Source: Shewanella insulae
GTDB lineage: Bacteria; Pseudomonadota; Gammaproteobacteria; Enterobacterales; Shewanellaceae
Assembly: GCF_009831655.1 (NCBI RefSeq)
Contig: NZ_WRPA01000007.1
Coordinates: forward strand, 62,001 to 126,000
Direction: 5' to 3'
Length of the DNA: 64,000 nucleotides
Shown piece by piece: positions 54,583 to 63,329 of the stretch. Position 1 is the stretch's first letter, and every line of letters begins with the position of its first letter. Under the pieces are notes generated by a model that worked only from the letters and a program-made list of their open reading frames with translations, did not search any database and was not told where the DNA came from. A program made the translations under genes and the position numbers.

Positions 54583-57432
54583 ATGCGATTAACCCGCAAA
54601 ACAGACCAGGCAGAAGTCGCTAAAAAGCCTGCCCTGGGTCTAAGTCGTCGTCAGTTCCTTCAGTCTGCAGGTCTTGCTACTGGTGGTATTGCCGCGGCCT
54701 CTATGCTTGGCGCTGGAATGATGCGCAAAGCCGAAGCGAAAGAAGTGCCACATGATGCGCCAACCGAAGTGAAGCGTACCATCTGTTCTCACTGTTCAGT
54801 GGGCTGTGGTATCTACGCCGAAGTACAAAATGGTGTGTGGACAGGCCAAGAGCCAGCTTTCGACCATCCATTCAATGCCGGTGGCCACTGTGCCAAGGGT
54901 GCGTCTCTACGTGAGCACGGCCATGGTGAGAAGCGCCTCAAGTACCCCATGAAGCTAGAAGGCGGTAAGTGGAAGCGTATCTCTTGGGATCAGGCTATCG
55001 AGGAAGTAGGCCAGAAGGCGCTGGATATCCGTAAGGAGTCAGGCCCGGATTCAGTCTTCTTCATGGGTAGTGCTAAGTTTTCTAACGAGCAGGCTTATCT
55101 GTACCGTAAATTCGCTGCCATGTGGGGCACCAACAACGTCGACCACTCGGCACGTATTTGTCACTCTACCACTGTAGCCGGTGTTGCCAACACCTGGGGC
55201 TATGGTGCGCAAACCAACTCGTTTAACGATATCCGCAACGCCAAGGCGATGATGTTTATCGGTTCTAACCCTTCAGAAGCTCACCCGGTTGCTATGCAAC
55301 ACATTCTGGAAGGTAAAGAGCGCGGCGCGAAGATTATCGTTGTCGATCCTCGTTTCACCCGTACTGCCGCTAAGGCCGATGAGTACGTGCATATTCGCCC
55401 AGGTACCGATATTCCTTATATCTATGGTCTGCTGTGGCATATCTTCGAAAACAAGTGGGAAGACCAGACCTTCATCGATCAGCGTGTCTACGGCATGGAG
55501 CGTATCCGCGAAGCGGCCGCTAAGTGGACCCCTGAAGAAGTTGAAAACGTGGTTGGTGTGCCTAAAGAGCAGATGTACCGTGTGGCCAAGACACTGGCCG
55601 AGACTAAGCCTGGCACCATAGTCTGGTGTATGGGTGGTACTCAGCACCACATTGGTAATGCCAACACCCGCGCTTACTGTATCCTGCAGCTGGCACTGGG
55701 CAACATGGGCGTTTCTGGTGGTGGTACTAACATCTTCCGTGGTCACGATAACGTACAGGGCGCCACCGACTTCGGTCTGCTGTTCGACACCCTACCTGGT
55801 TACTATGGCCTCAAGACAGGTTCTTGGAAGCACTGGTGTAACGTATGGGACCTGGACTATGAGTGGGTGAAGGCTCGCTTCGACCAGGAACAGCGTCTGG
55901 GTCAGGATCCTATGACCTCTACCGGTATTCCTTGTTCTCGTTGGCACGATGGTGTGCTGGAAGACAAGTCTAAGATCGCTCAGAAAGACAACATACGTAT
56001 GTCATTCTTCTGGGGTCAGTCGGTCAACACAGAGACCCGTGGCCGTGAGGTGCGTGAAGCACTGAACAAGATGGACACAGTAGTGGTTGTGGATCCATTC
56101 CCAACCATGGCGGGTGTCATGCATACCCGTAAAGACGGCGTCTATCTGCTGCCGGCGGCGACTCAGTTCGAGACCTATGGTTCGGTATCAGCCTCTAACC
56201 GCTCACTGCAGTGGCGTTCACAGGTGATCGAGCCGTTGTTCGAATCTAAGCCTGACCACGTCATCATGTACAAGTTGGCGAAGAAGTGGGGCATAGAGAA
56301 AGAGTTCTGTAAGCATATCAAGGTGAATGGCGACGAGCCGTTGATCGAAGATATTGTCCGTGAATACAACAAGGGTATGTGGACCATTGGTTATACGGGT
56401 CAGAGCCCAGAGCGTCTCAAGATGCACCAGGAAAACTGGGGTACCTTCGACATCAAGAGCCTGGAAGCACCGGGTGGCCCAGCTAAGGGCGAAACCTATG
56501 GTCTGCCTTGGCCATGTTGGGGCACACCTGAGATGAAACACCCAGGTACCCAGATCCTTTACCGTACCGATCGTGAAGTCCGCTTCGGCGGTGGTAACTT
56601 CCGTGCCCGTTATGGTGTTGAGCACGATGGTAACAACATCCTGGCCGAAGGCTCTTACTCTAAAGGCAGCGAGATCAAGGACGGTTACCCAGAGTTTACC
56701 GACAAGATGCTCAAGCAGCTTGGCTGGTGGGACGACCTGACCGCAGAAGAGAAAGCGGCTGCCGAAGGTAAGAACTGGAAGACAGATATCTCTGGTGGTA
56801 TCCAGCGTGTCGCCATCAAGCACGGTTGTATCCCATTTGGTAACGCTAAGGCCCGCTGTATCGTGTGGAACTTCCCAGATGATATTCCGGTTCACCGTGA
56901 GCCTCTGTATACGCCTCGTCGTGATCTTGTGTCTAAGTACCCAACTTACGATGACCGTATGGTGGCGCGTCTTCCTACCCTGTACAAGTCTATTCAGGAT
57001 CAGGACTTCGCCAAAGGCTTCCCACTCGCCTTGACCTCGGGTCGTCTGGTTGAGTACGAGGGCGGTGGTGAAGAGACACGTTCTAACCCTTGGTTGGCAG
57101 AGCTTCAGCAAGAGATGTTTATCGAAATCAACCCTGCCGATGCGGCGGATCGTGGTCTACGTGATGGTGACGAAGTATGGGTTCACAGCCCAGAAGGCGC
57201 CAAGATCAAGGTGCAGGCAATGGTGACACCGCGTGTGATTGAAGGCGAGTGTTTCATGCCGTACCACTTCGCGGGTGTGTTCGAAGGCGAGAGCTTGGAG
57301 AAGAGCTACCCAGAAGGTACAGTGCCTTACATCATTGGTGAATCGGCCAACACCGTATTGACCTATGGCTATGACGTGGTGACTCAGATGCAAGAGACTA
57401 AGTCTAGCTTGTGTCAGATCACTAAAGCCTAA
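54583..57432 (+). CDS. fdhA: Formate dehydrogenase catalytic subunit FdhA, copy 1
   Basis: A 949-residue exported molybdoenzyme. The TAT signal is GLSRRQFLQSAGLATGG. A [4Fe-4S] cluster is held by C68, C71, C75 and C103 (CSHCSVGCG). The active-site metal ligand is C193 in SARICHST, so it is a cysteine, not selenocysteine type. The C-terminal domain shows GNAKARCIVWNFPD and NTVLTYGYDVVTQ. It oxidises formate to CO2 in the periplasm. The ATG follows AGGAG; a GTG 3 bases earlier is less likely. fdhB follows after 27 bases. Confidence 0.94.
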   Translation: MRLTRKTDQAEVAKKPALGLSRRQFLQSAGLATGGIAAASMLGAGMMRKAEAKEVPHDAPTEVKRTICSHCSVGCGIYAEVQNGVWTGQEPAFDHPFNAGGHCAKGASLREHGHGEKRLKYPMKLEGGKWKRISWDQAIEEVGQKALDIRKESGPDSVFFMGSAKFSNEQAYLYRKFAAMWGTNNVDHSARICHSTTVAGVANTWGYGAQTNSFNDIRNAKAMMFIGSNPSEAHPVAMQHILEGKERGAKIIVVDPRFTRTAAKADEYVHIRPGTDIPYIYGLLWHIFENKWEDQTFIDQRVYGMERIREAAAKWTPEEVENVVGVPKEQMYRVAKTLAETKPGTIVWCMGGTQHHIGNANTRAYCILQLALGNMGVSGGGTNIFRGHDNVQGATDFGLLFDTLPGYYGLKTGSWKHWCNVWDLDYEWVKARFDQEQRLGQDPMTSTGIPCSRWHDGVLEDKSKIAQKDNIRMSFFWGQSVNTETRGREVREALNKMDTVVVVDPFPTMAGVMHTRKDGVYLLPAATQFETYGSVSASNRSLQWRSQVIEPLFESKPDHVIMYKLAKKWGIEKEFCKHIKVNGDEPLIEDIVREYNKGMWTIGYTGQSPERLKMHQENWGTFDIKSLEAPGGPAKGETYGLPWPCWGTPEMKHPGTQILYRTDREVRFGGGNFRARYGVEHDGNNILAEGSYSKGSEIKDGYPEFTDKMLKQLGWWDDLTAEEKAAAEGKNWKTDISGGIQRVAIKHGCIPFGNAKARCIVWNFPDDIPVHREPLYTPRRDLVSKYPTYDDRMVARLPTLYKSIQDQDFAKGFPLALTSGRLVEYEGGGEETRSNPWLAELQQEMFIEINPADAADRGLRDGDEVWVHSPEGAKIKVQAMVTPRVIEGECFMPYHFAGVFEGESLEKSYPEGTVPYIIGESANTVLTYGYDVVTQMQETKSSLCQITKA

Positions 57433-57459
57433 CGGAACTTGATGAGGAGATAAGCCATT

Positions 57460-58050
57460 ATGGCAGTCATGAAATTTCTATGTGACACCAAACGCTGCAT
57501 CGAGTGTAACGGTTGCGTCACAGCATGTAAGAACGAAAACGATTCCGCTCTCGAGTGGGGTATCCAACGCCGTCGCGTCGTGACCATCAACGATGGTCAA
57601 CCCGGTGAAGCCTCGATCTCTGTGGCTTGTATGCACTGTACCGACGCCCCTTGTCAGGCCGTTTGCCCAGCAAACTGCTTCTACAAGACGGAAGATGGCC
57701 TAACGCTACACAACAAAGATACCTGTATCGGTTGTGGTTACTGCCTATACGCCTGCCCATTCGGTGCGCCTCAGTTCCCTAAGAAGAGCACCTTTGGCAG
57801 CCGCGGCAAGATGGATAAGTGTACTTTCTGTGCCGGTGGCCCAGAAGAGACCTTCTCCGATGCGGAGCGTAAGAAGTACGGCGCTAACCGTCTGGCCGAG
57901 GGTAAGTTGCCTATGTGTGCCGAGCTTTGTTCGACCAAGGCGCTGCTCGCCGGTGATGCGGAAGTGGTTTCCAACATCTACCGTGAGCGTATCGCGGCCC
58001 GTGGTAACCCTAATGCGATCTGGGGTTATACCCCTAAGACTGGCGTTTAA
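57460..58050 (+). CDS. fdhB: Formate dehydrogenase iron-sulfur subunit FdhB, copy 1
   Basis: A 196-residue electron-transfer subunit with four [4Fe-4S] clusters. Cysteine groups are CDTKRCIECNGCVTACKN, CMHCTDAPCQAVCPANC, CIGCGYCLYACP and CTFC... CAELC. It passes electrons from FdhA to the membrane cytochrome FdhC. The first 110 residues are nearly identical to the copy at 62692. It carries no signal peptide and likely exports with FdhA. A hairpin separates it from fdhC. Confidence 0.95.
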   Translation: MAVMKFLCDTKRCIECNGCVTACKNENDSALEWGIQRRRVVTINDGQPGEASISVACMHCTDAPCQAVCPANCFYKTEDGLTLHNKDTCIGCGYCLYACPFGAPQFPKKSTFGSRGKMDKCTFCAGGPEETFSDAERKKYGANRLAEGKLPMCAELCSTKALLAGDAEVVSNIYRERIAARGNPNAIWGYTPKTGV

Positions 58051-58060
58051 AGTGAATAGT

Positions 58061-58084
58061 ACCGTAAGCTTTCGGGCTTACGGT
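58061..58084 (+). promoter_or_regulatory. Intercistronic hairpin between fdhB-1 and fdhC-1
   Basis: ACCGTAAGC and GCTTACGGT pair perfectly (9 bp) around a 6-base loop. The downstream TCTGTAAAGG is not a T-run, so readthrough to fdhC is expected. The same position in the second module also has a hairpin, with different sequence. Confidence 0.65.
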
Positions 58085-58100
58085 CTGTAAAGGAGTGACT

Positions 58101-59108
58101 ATGTTATTAAAATCACTGCGCAGCCTATTCACTGTGTTGTTATTGCCATTGGTCTTGGCAATGGGCTTAGGTCTGACGACGTCAGCCTACGCCGTTGACG
58201 AACAGACCAGTCAACAGATGGCCAATACCAGCGACGCTGAGTTATGGAAAGCCGTGAAGTCAGGAGACAAGGGATACACCACAGCCAAGGGTGTGGAGAC
58301 TGGGGTTATGATTAACGTGTCGGCCATCGAAGGCACTAACGTTAAGAACGACTATCTCACCCCTGTGATGGCACTGGCCGTTTGTGGTGTGTTCGGTGCT
58401 TTCCTGATCTTCTATCTGGTGAATGGTCCTTCAAAGTTAAGTCATGGTTTCTCTGGCAAGATGGTATTGCGCTGGACCAAGGCCGACCTTTGGATTCACT
58501 GGGTACTGGCGCTCTCCTGCCTGGCGTTGATCTTTACCGGTCTTAACATCATGTTGGGTAAGCATGTGCTGCAACCCTATGTGGGCACGGGCATTTGGGG
58601 GTCGCTGATCTACGGCAGCAAGACGATCCACGATTATGCGGGTCCCTTGTTCATCGTGGCTTGGGCTATCTGTGTGGTTAAATGGATGCCGTTGCAGACA
58701 TTTAAGCTGTATGACCTTAAGTGGTTCCTGGTGGTTGGTGGTTACATCAACTTCGGTCCCTTCAAGGGCAAACACCCAGACAGCGGCTTCGCCAACGCCG
58801 GTGAGAAGATGTGGTTCTGGACACTGACTCTGTTCGGCCTCTTCATCGGGGTTTCCGGCATCATGCTGGTAATGCCAGGGCTCGAACTGCCACGTGAAGC
58901 CTCTATGGCGGCACTACTGGTGCACGGCCTCAGCGCCATCATCATCATCGCCTTTACTATCGTCCACATCTGGATGGCGACGGTATTGAGTGAAGGTGGT
59001 ATGGAGTGTATGAAGTCGGGCTACTGTGACGAGAACTGGGCGGTACAGCACCACAACCTTTGGTACGATGAAATCAAAGAGAACGGTACGCTTACCTATA
59101 GGGACTAG
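58101..59108 (+). CDS. fdhC: Formate dehydrogenase cytochrome b subunit FdhC, copy 1
   Basis: A 335-residue inner-membrane cytochrome b. A signal peptide (LVLAMGLGLTTSAYAVDE) leads to a short periplasmic region, then about five membrane segments. Histidines in WIHWVLALSCL, IHDYAGPLFIV and IVHIWMATVLSEG are likely heme ligands. It links FdhB to the quinone pool. AAAGGAG lies upstream; a GTG 6 bases earlier is less likely. A strong terminator follows and ends the first module. Confidence 0.93.
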   Translation: MLLKSLRSLFTVLLLPLVLAMGLGLTTSAYAVDEQTSQQMANTSDAELWKAVKSGDKGYTTAKGVETGVMINVSAIEGTNVKNDYLTPVMALAVCGVFGAFLIFYLVNGPSKLSHGFSGKMVLRWTKADLWIHWVLALSCLALIFTGLNIMLGKHVLQPYVGTGIWGSLIYGSKTIHDYAGPLFIVAWAICVVKWMPLQTFKLYDLKWFLVVGGYINFGPFKGKHPDSGFANAGEKMWFWTLTLFGLFIGVSGIMLVMPGLELPREASMAALLVHGLSAIIIIAFTIVHIWMATVLSEGGMECMKSGYCDENWAVQHHNLWYDEIKENGTLTYRD

Positions 59109-59167
59109 ACCCAAGATTAGGCTGACAAAGAGTAGCCGCTTTAGTTTGAATGAAAGCCCATAGATGA

Positions 59168-59203
59168 AACACCCCACCTGTTTATCAGGCGGGGTGTTTT
59201 TTT
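59168..59203 (+). terminator. Terminator of the first formate dehydrogenase module
   Basis: ACACCCC and GGGGTGT form the base of a stem whose upper part, CCTG and CAGG, closes around a TTTAT loop, followed by TTTTTTT. It lies about 60 bases after fdhC-1. Confidence 0.92.
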
Positions 59204-59600
59204 ATGTTTAAGCGATGAAGATCCTAGCGGATCGAGATCACCTTTGGCTGATTTTCAAGCGCACTTTTTATTTTCTATAACAACAACTTCATTACATCTA
59301 CTGGATCCCGGTTTTGGCTATTTTCAGGGATTGCCAGCAAAGTGCATCGGCTAAAGTATGACTGGCTTAACATTTTGGTCATTTACTCATTTTTTCCGCT
59401 TAATGACCCCTATTCAGATCAATATCTCCGCCTCGCTTCTTACTTATATTGCAACGGCAATTAATCGGATGTTTTTAAAAAACATAGCATTTTTACCAAA
59501 CTGCCACCTGTGAATAACATTGCCTTAACCAATGTGCCGATGGCGGCTTTGAATAAATCATCCTTAACTATCGAAACTTCCTAATCCACTAGGAGCAAGA
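59204..59600 (+). promoter_or_regulatory. Promoter region of the second formate dehydrogenase module
   Basis: A 397-base AT-rich gap with no credible gene. A 17-base palindrome lies at 59469-59485. It probably gives the second module its own promoter, separate from the first. Confidence 0.5.
59469..59485. promoter_or_regulatory. Palindrome upstream of the second fdh module (8-1-8)
   Basis: ATGTTTTT-A-AAAAACAT is a perfect inverted repeat 116 bases before the TAT peptide start. Its layout equals that of the fdhD-DUF3305 palindrome, but its sequence differs. The regulator is unknown. Confidence 0.4.
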
Positions 59601-59798
59601 ATGAAGAAGCAACAGCCCGATCTGAACCGCAGATCTCTGCTGAAAGCACTCACCATAGGTGGTACGGCCGGTGTGGCTATCGCCGCCAGTGGTGTGAGTG
59701 TTGCCAACGCAACCGAGACAAAATCTCAAGAAAAACATGCCGATGGCTACCATGAAACTGCACATATCCGCAGTTATTACAATAGCTTGCGTAGCTAA
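59601..59798 (+). CDS. Small TAT-signal protein of formate dehydrogenase region, copy 2
   Basis: A 65-residue paralogue of the protein at 54331. The TAT signal is LNRRSLLKALTIGGTAGVA, and the tail KHADGYHETAHIRSYYNSLRS matches the first copy (DGYHETDHIRSYYASLR) while the middle differs. It begins the second module; fdhA-2 starts 17 bases after its stop. TAGGAGC lies upstream of the ATG. Confidence 0.87.
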   Translation: MKKQQPDLNRRSLLKALTIGGTAGVAIAASGVSVANATETKSQEKHADGYHETAHIRSYYNSLRS

Positions 59799-59815
59799 TT
59801 AGGAGAATTTGAGCG

Positions 59816-62671
59816 ATGAAGTTAACGCGCAAAACAAATGAGGCAGTCGCAACGGCTAAGCCAAGCTTAGGCATCAGCCGTCGTCAATTCATGAAGCATG
59901 CGGGTATCACAACCGGTGGTATCGCAGCAGCCTCTCTTCTCGGTACCGGCATGATGCGCCGCGCCGAAGCGAAAGATATTCCACACGATGCCCCTATCGA
60001 GATCAAGCGCACCGTATGTAGCGCCTGTGCCGTGGGTTGTGGTCTGTATGCCGAAGTACAAAATGGTGTCTGGACGGGTCAGGAACCAGCATTCGATCAC
60101 CCATTCAACGCCGGTGGTCACTGTGCCAAAGGTGCTGCGCTGCGTGAACATGGTCACGGCGAGAAGCGTCTTAAGTACCCAATGAAGCTGGTCGACGGCA
60201 AGTGGAAGAAGCTCTCTTGGGAGCAGGCCTTCAACGAAGTCGGCGACAAGATGCAGAGCATCCGCCAGGAGTCGGGTCCAGATTCACTCTACTTCATGGG
60301 TAGCGCCAAGTTCTCTAACGAAGGCTGCTACATGTACCGTAAATTTGCGGCCATGTGGGGCACCAACAACGTCGACCACTCGGCACGTATCTGTCACTCT
60401 ACCACTGTAGCCGGTGTTGCTAACACCTGGGGTTATGGTGCGCAAACCAACTCATTCAACGACATTCAGAATGCGAACGCGATCTTCTTCATCGGTTCAA
60501 ACCCTGCCGAGGCACACCCTGTTGCCATGCAGCACATTCTGATCGCCAAAGAGAAGAACAACGCTAAGGTTATCGTGGTCGACCCACGTTTCTCTCGCAC
60601 CGCGGCGCATTCAGATCTGCACTGTGCACTGCGTCCTGGTACCGATATTCCTTTCATCTACGGCATGTTGTGGCACATCTTCGAAAACGGCTGGGAAGAC
60701 AAGACCTTCATCAAGCAGCGCGTGTTCGAGATGGACACCATCCGCGAAGAGGTGAAGAAGTTCCCACCTAAAGAAGTGGCCAACATCACTGGCGTGAGCG
60801 AAGAGCAGGTTTACCAGGCAGCCAAGCTGATGGCTGAAAACCGTCCTGGCACTGTGGTTTGGTGTATGGGTGGTACCCAGCACCACGTTGGTAACGCCAA
60901 CACTCGTGCCTACTGTATCCTGCAGCTGGCCCTGGGCAATATGGGCGTCTCTGGCGGCGGTACCAACATCTTCCGTGGTCACGATAACGTACAGGGCGCG
61001 ACCGACTTAGGTCTGCTGTTCGATACCCTGCCTGGCTACTATGGCCTGAAGACAGGTTCTTGGAAGCATTGGTCACACGTTTGGGATCTGGATTTCGACT
61101 GGGTTAAGGGTCGTTTCGATCAGAACGAATACCTGGGTCGCATCCCAATGAATACTCCTGGTATTCCATGTTCTCGTTGGCATGACGGCGTATTAGAGAC
61201 GCCTGAGAAGCTGGCGCAGAAAGATCGCGTACGCATGGCCTTCTTCTGGGGTCAATCTGTCAACACAGAAACCCGTCAGCGCGAGGTGCGTGACGCCCTG
61301 GATAAGATGGACACAGTCGTGGTTGTGGATCCATTCCCAACTATGGCCGGTGTCATGCACCGTCGCAAGAATGGGGTCTACCTCTTACCTGCGGCGACTC
61401 AGTTCGAGACTGAAGGTTCTGTGTCTAACTCTGGCCGTAGCCAGCAGTGGCGTGAGAAGGTGATCGAGCCGCTATTCGAATCTAAGACAGATATCGAGAT
61501 CATGTATCGCCTGTCGCAGAAACTCGGCTTCGACAAGGAATACACTAAGCGCATCGCCAAAGATGCCAAAGACATGCTAGTGATCGAAGACATCACCCGC
61601 GAGATCAACCGCGGTATGTGGACCATCGGTATGTCTGGCCAGAGCCCTGAGCGTCTGAAGCTGCACACCCAAAACTGGGGCACCTTCAGCAACAAGACCC
61701 TAGAGGCAGAAGGTGGCCCAGCCAAGGGCGACACCTATGGTCTGCCATGGCCATGTTGGGGCACACCAGAGCAGAAACACCCTGGTACCCAGATCCTCTA
61801 CAACACACACAAACACGTGCTTGAGGGCGGTGGTAACTTCCGTGCCCGTTATGGTGTCGAGTACCAAGGCAAGAACCTGCTGGCCGAAGGCAGCTTCTCT
61901 AAGGGTGCCGAGATCCAAGACGGTTACCCAGAGTTCAGCGACAAGCTGCTCAAGCAACTGGGCTGGTGGGACGACCTGACCGCCGAAGAGAAGGCCGAAG
62001 CCGAAGGCAAGAACTGGAAGACCGACCTTTCTGGCGGTATCCAGCGTGTGGCCATGAAACATGGCTGTATCCCATTTGGTAACGCCAAGGCCCGTTGTAT
62101 CGTGTGGACCTTCCCGGATCAAGTGCCTGTTCACCGTGAGCCGCTGTACACGCCGCGCCGCGATCTCGTGTCTAAGTACCCAACGTACGACGACATGCAA
62201 GTTCACCGTCTACCGACGCTGTACAAGTCTATCCAAGAGAAAGACACAGCAACTAAGTACCCACTGGGTCTTACTTCTGGTCGTCTGGTTGAGTACGAGG
62301 GTGGTGGTGAAGAGTCTCGCTCTAACCCATGGCTGGCCGAGCTACAACAAGAGATGTTTGTTGAGATCCACCCAGGCGATGCTGCCGACCGTGGTATCCG
62401 CAACGGCGATACCGTATGGCTGGAAGGCGCCGAAGGTGGCCGCATCAAGATCAAGGCCATGGTTACCCCTCGCGTTAAGCAAGGTGTTACCTGGATGCCA
62501 TACCACTTTGCCGGTGTGATGCATGGTGAGAGCCTAGAGAATAACTATCCAGAAGGTACTGTGCCTTATGTGATTGGTGAGTCTGCGAACACGGCATTGA
62601 CCTATGGTTATGACCCTGTCACGCAGATGCAAGAGACCAAAGCGTCGCTTTGTCAGATCACTAAAGCTTAA
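59816..62671 (+). CDS. fdhA: Formate dehydrogenase catalytic subunit FdhA, copy 2
   Basis: A 951-residue paralogue of FdhA-1 with the same layout: TAT signal GISRRQFMKHAGITTGG, cluster ligands C68, C71, C75 and C103 (CSACAVGCG), and active-site C193 in SARICHST. It differs from copy 1 at many positions spread along the protein. Each copy may act under different growth conditions. The ATG follows AGGAG. fdhB-2 begins after 20 bases. Confidence 0.94.
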   Translation: MKLTRKTNEAVATAKPSLGISRRQFMKHAGITTGGIAAASLLGTGMMRRAEAKDIPHDAPIEIKRTVCSACAVGCGLYAEVQNGVWTGQEPAFDHPFNAGGHCAKGAALREHGHGEKRLKYPMKLVDGKWKKLSWEQAFNEVGDKMQSIRQESGPDSLYFMGSAKFSNEGCYMYRKFAAMWGTNNVDHSARICHSTTVAGVANTWGYGAQTNSFNDIQNANAIFFIGSNPAEAHPVAMQHILIAKEKNNAKVIVVDPRFSRTAAHSDLHCALRPGTDIPFIYGMLWHIFENGWEDKTFIKQRVFEMDTIREEVKKFPPKEVANITGVSEEQVYQAAKLMAENRPGTVVWCMGGTQHHVGNANTRAYCILQLALGNMGVSGGGTNIFRGHDNVQGATDLGLLFDTLPGYYGLKTGSWKHWSHVWDLDFDWVKGRFDQNEYLGRIPMNTPGIPCSRWHDGVLETPEKLAQKDRVRMAFFWGQSVNTETRQREVRDALDKMDTVVVVDPFPTMAGVMHRRKNGVYLLPAATQFETEGSVSNSGRSQQWREKVIEPLFESKTDIEIMYRLSQKLGFDKEYTKRIAKDAKDMLVIEDITREINRGMWTIGMSGQSPERLKLHTQNWGTFSNKTLEAEGGPAKGDTYGLPWPCWGTPEQKHPGTQILYNTHKHVLEGGGNFRARYGVEYQGKNLLAEGSFSKGAEIQDGYPEFSDKLLKQLGWWDDLTAEEKAEAEGKNWKTDLSGGIQRVAMKHGCIPFGNAKARCIVWTFPDQVPVHREPLYTPRRDLVSKYPTYDDMQVHRLPTLYKSIQEKDTATKYPLGLTSGRLVEYEGGGEESRSNPWLAELQQEMFVEIHPGDAADRGIRNGDTVWLEGAEGGRIKIKAMVTPRVKQGVTWMPYHFAGVMHGESLENNYPEGTVPYVIGESANTALTYGYDPVTQMQETKASLCQITKA

Positions 62672-62691
62672 GTATCGGGAGATTTGCCAAT

Positions 62692-63261
62692 ATGGCTACA
62701 ATGAAATTTTTATGTGATACCAAGCGCTGCATCGAATGTAACGGCTGTGTCACGGCATGTAAGAACGAAAACGACTCTGCACTGGAGTGGGGTATTCAAC
62801 GTCGCCGCGTGGTGACCATCAACGACGGTCAGCCAGGCGAAGCCTCAATCTCTGTGGCTTGTATGCACTGTACCGACGCCCCTTGTCAGGCGGTTTGTCC
62901 GGCAAACTGTTTCTACAAGACGGAAGACGGCCTGACGCTGCACAACAAAGATACCTGTATCGGTTGTGGCTACTGCCTGTACGCCTGTCCGTTCGGCGCG
63001 CCTCAGTTCCCTAAGCAGGGTGCCTTCGGCAGCCGCGGCAAGATGGATAAGTGTACCTTCTGTGCCGGTGGTCCTGAAGAGAACCACTCAGATGCAGAGC
63101 GTCAGAAATACGGTTCTAACCGTATTGCCGAAGGCAAGCTGCCTATGTGTGCCGAGTTGTGTGCGACTAAGTCGCTACTTGCCGGTGATGCTGAGGTTAT
63201 CTCAAACATCTTCCGCGAGCGTGTTGCATACCGTGGTTCGAAAAATGCGATTTGGGGTTAA
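62692..63261 (+). CDS. fdhB: Formate dehydrogenase iron-sulfur subunit FdhB, copy 2
   Basis: A 189-residue paralogue of the subunit at 57460. Residues 4-110 are identical to copy 1, whereas the region after QFPK differs moderately and the C-terminus is 7 residues shorter. The codons differ at many synonymous sites even where the protein does not, so this is not a very recent copy. All four clusters are intact. A hairpin separates it from fdhC-2. Confidence 0.95.
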   Translation: MATMKFLCDTKRCIECNGCVTACKNENDSALEWGIQRRRVVTINDGQPGEASISVACMHCTDAPCQAVCPANCFYKTEDGLTLHNKDTCIGCGYCLYACPFGAPQFPKQGAFGSRGKMDKCTFCAGGPEENHSDAERQKYGSNRIAEGKLPMCAELCATKSLLAGDAEVISNIFRERVAYRGSKNAIWG

Positions 63262-63288
63262 TCCCCAGCTTGTATAAGGCCACAACAA

Positions 63289-63314
63289 TCCACACCGGGC
63301 CTGCCCGGTGTGGA
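63289..63314 (+). promoter_or_regulatory. Intercistronic hairpin between fdhB-2 and fdhC-2
   Basis: TCCACACCGGGC and GCCCGGTGTGGA are perfectly complementary 12-base arms with only CT between them, so the real stem is about 11 bp. There is no T-run. It sits at the same place as the hairpin in the first module. Confidence 0.7.
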
Positions 63315-63329
63315 CGATAAGGATGTAAT

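Noticed and set aside
55156..55167. Selenocysteine in formate dehydrogenase FdhA
   Set aside because: The active-site codon at residue 193 is TGT (Cys), not TGA, in copy 1, and likewise Cys in copy 2; no in-frame TGA is present.
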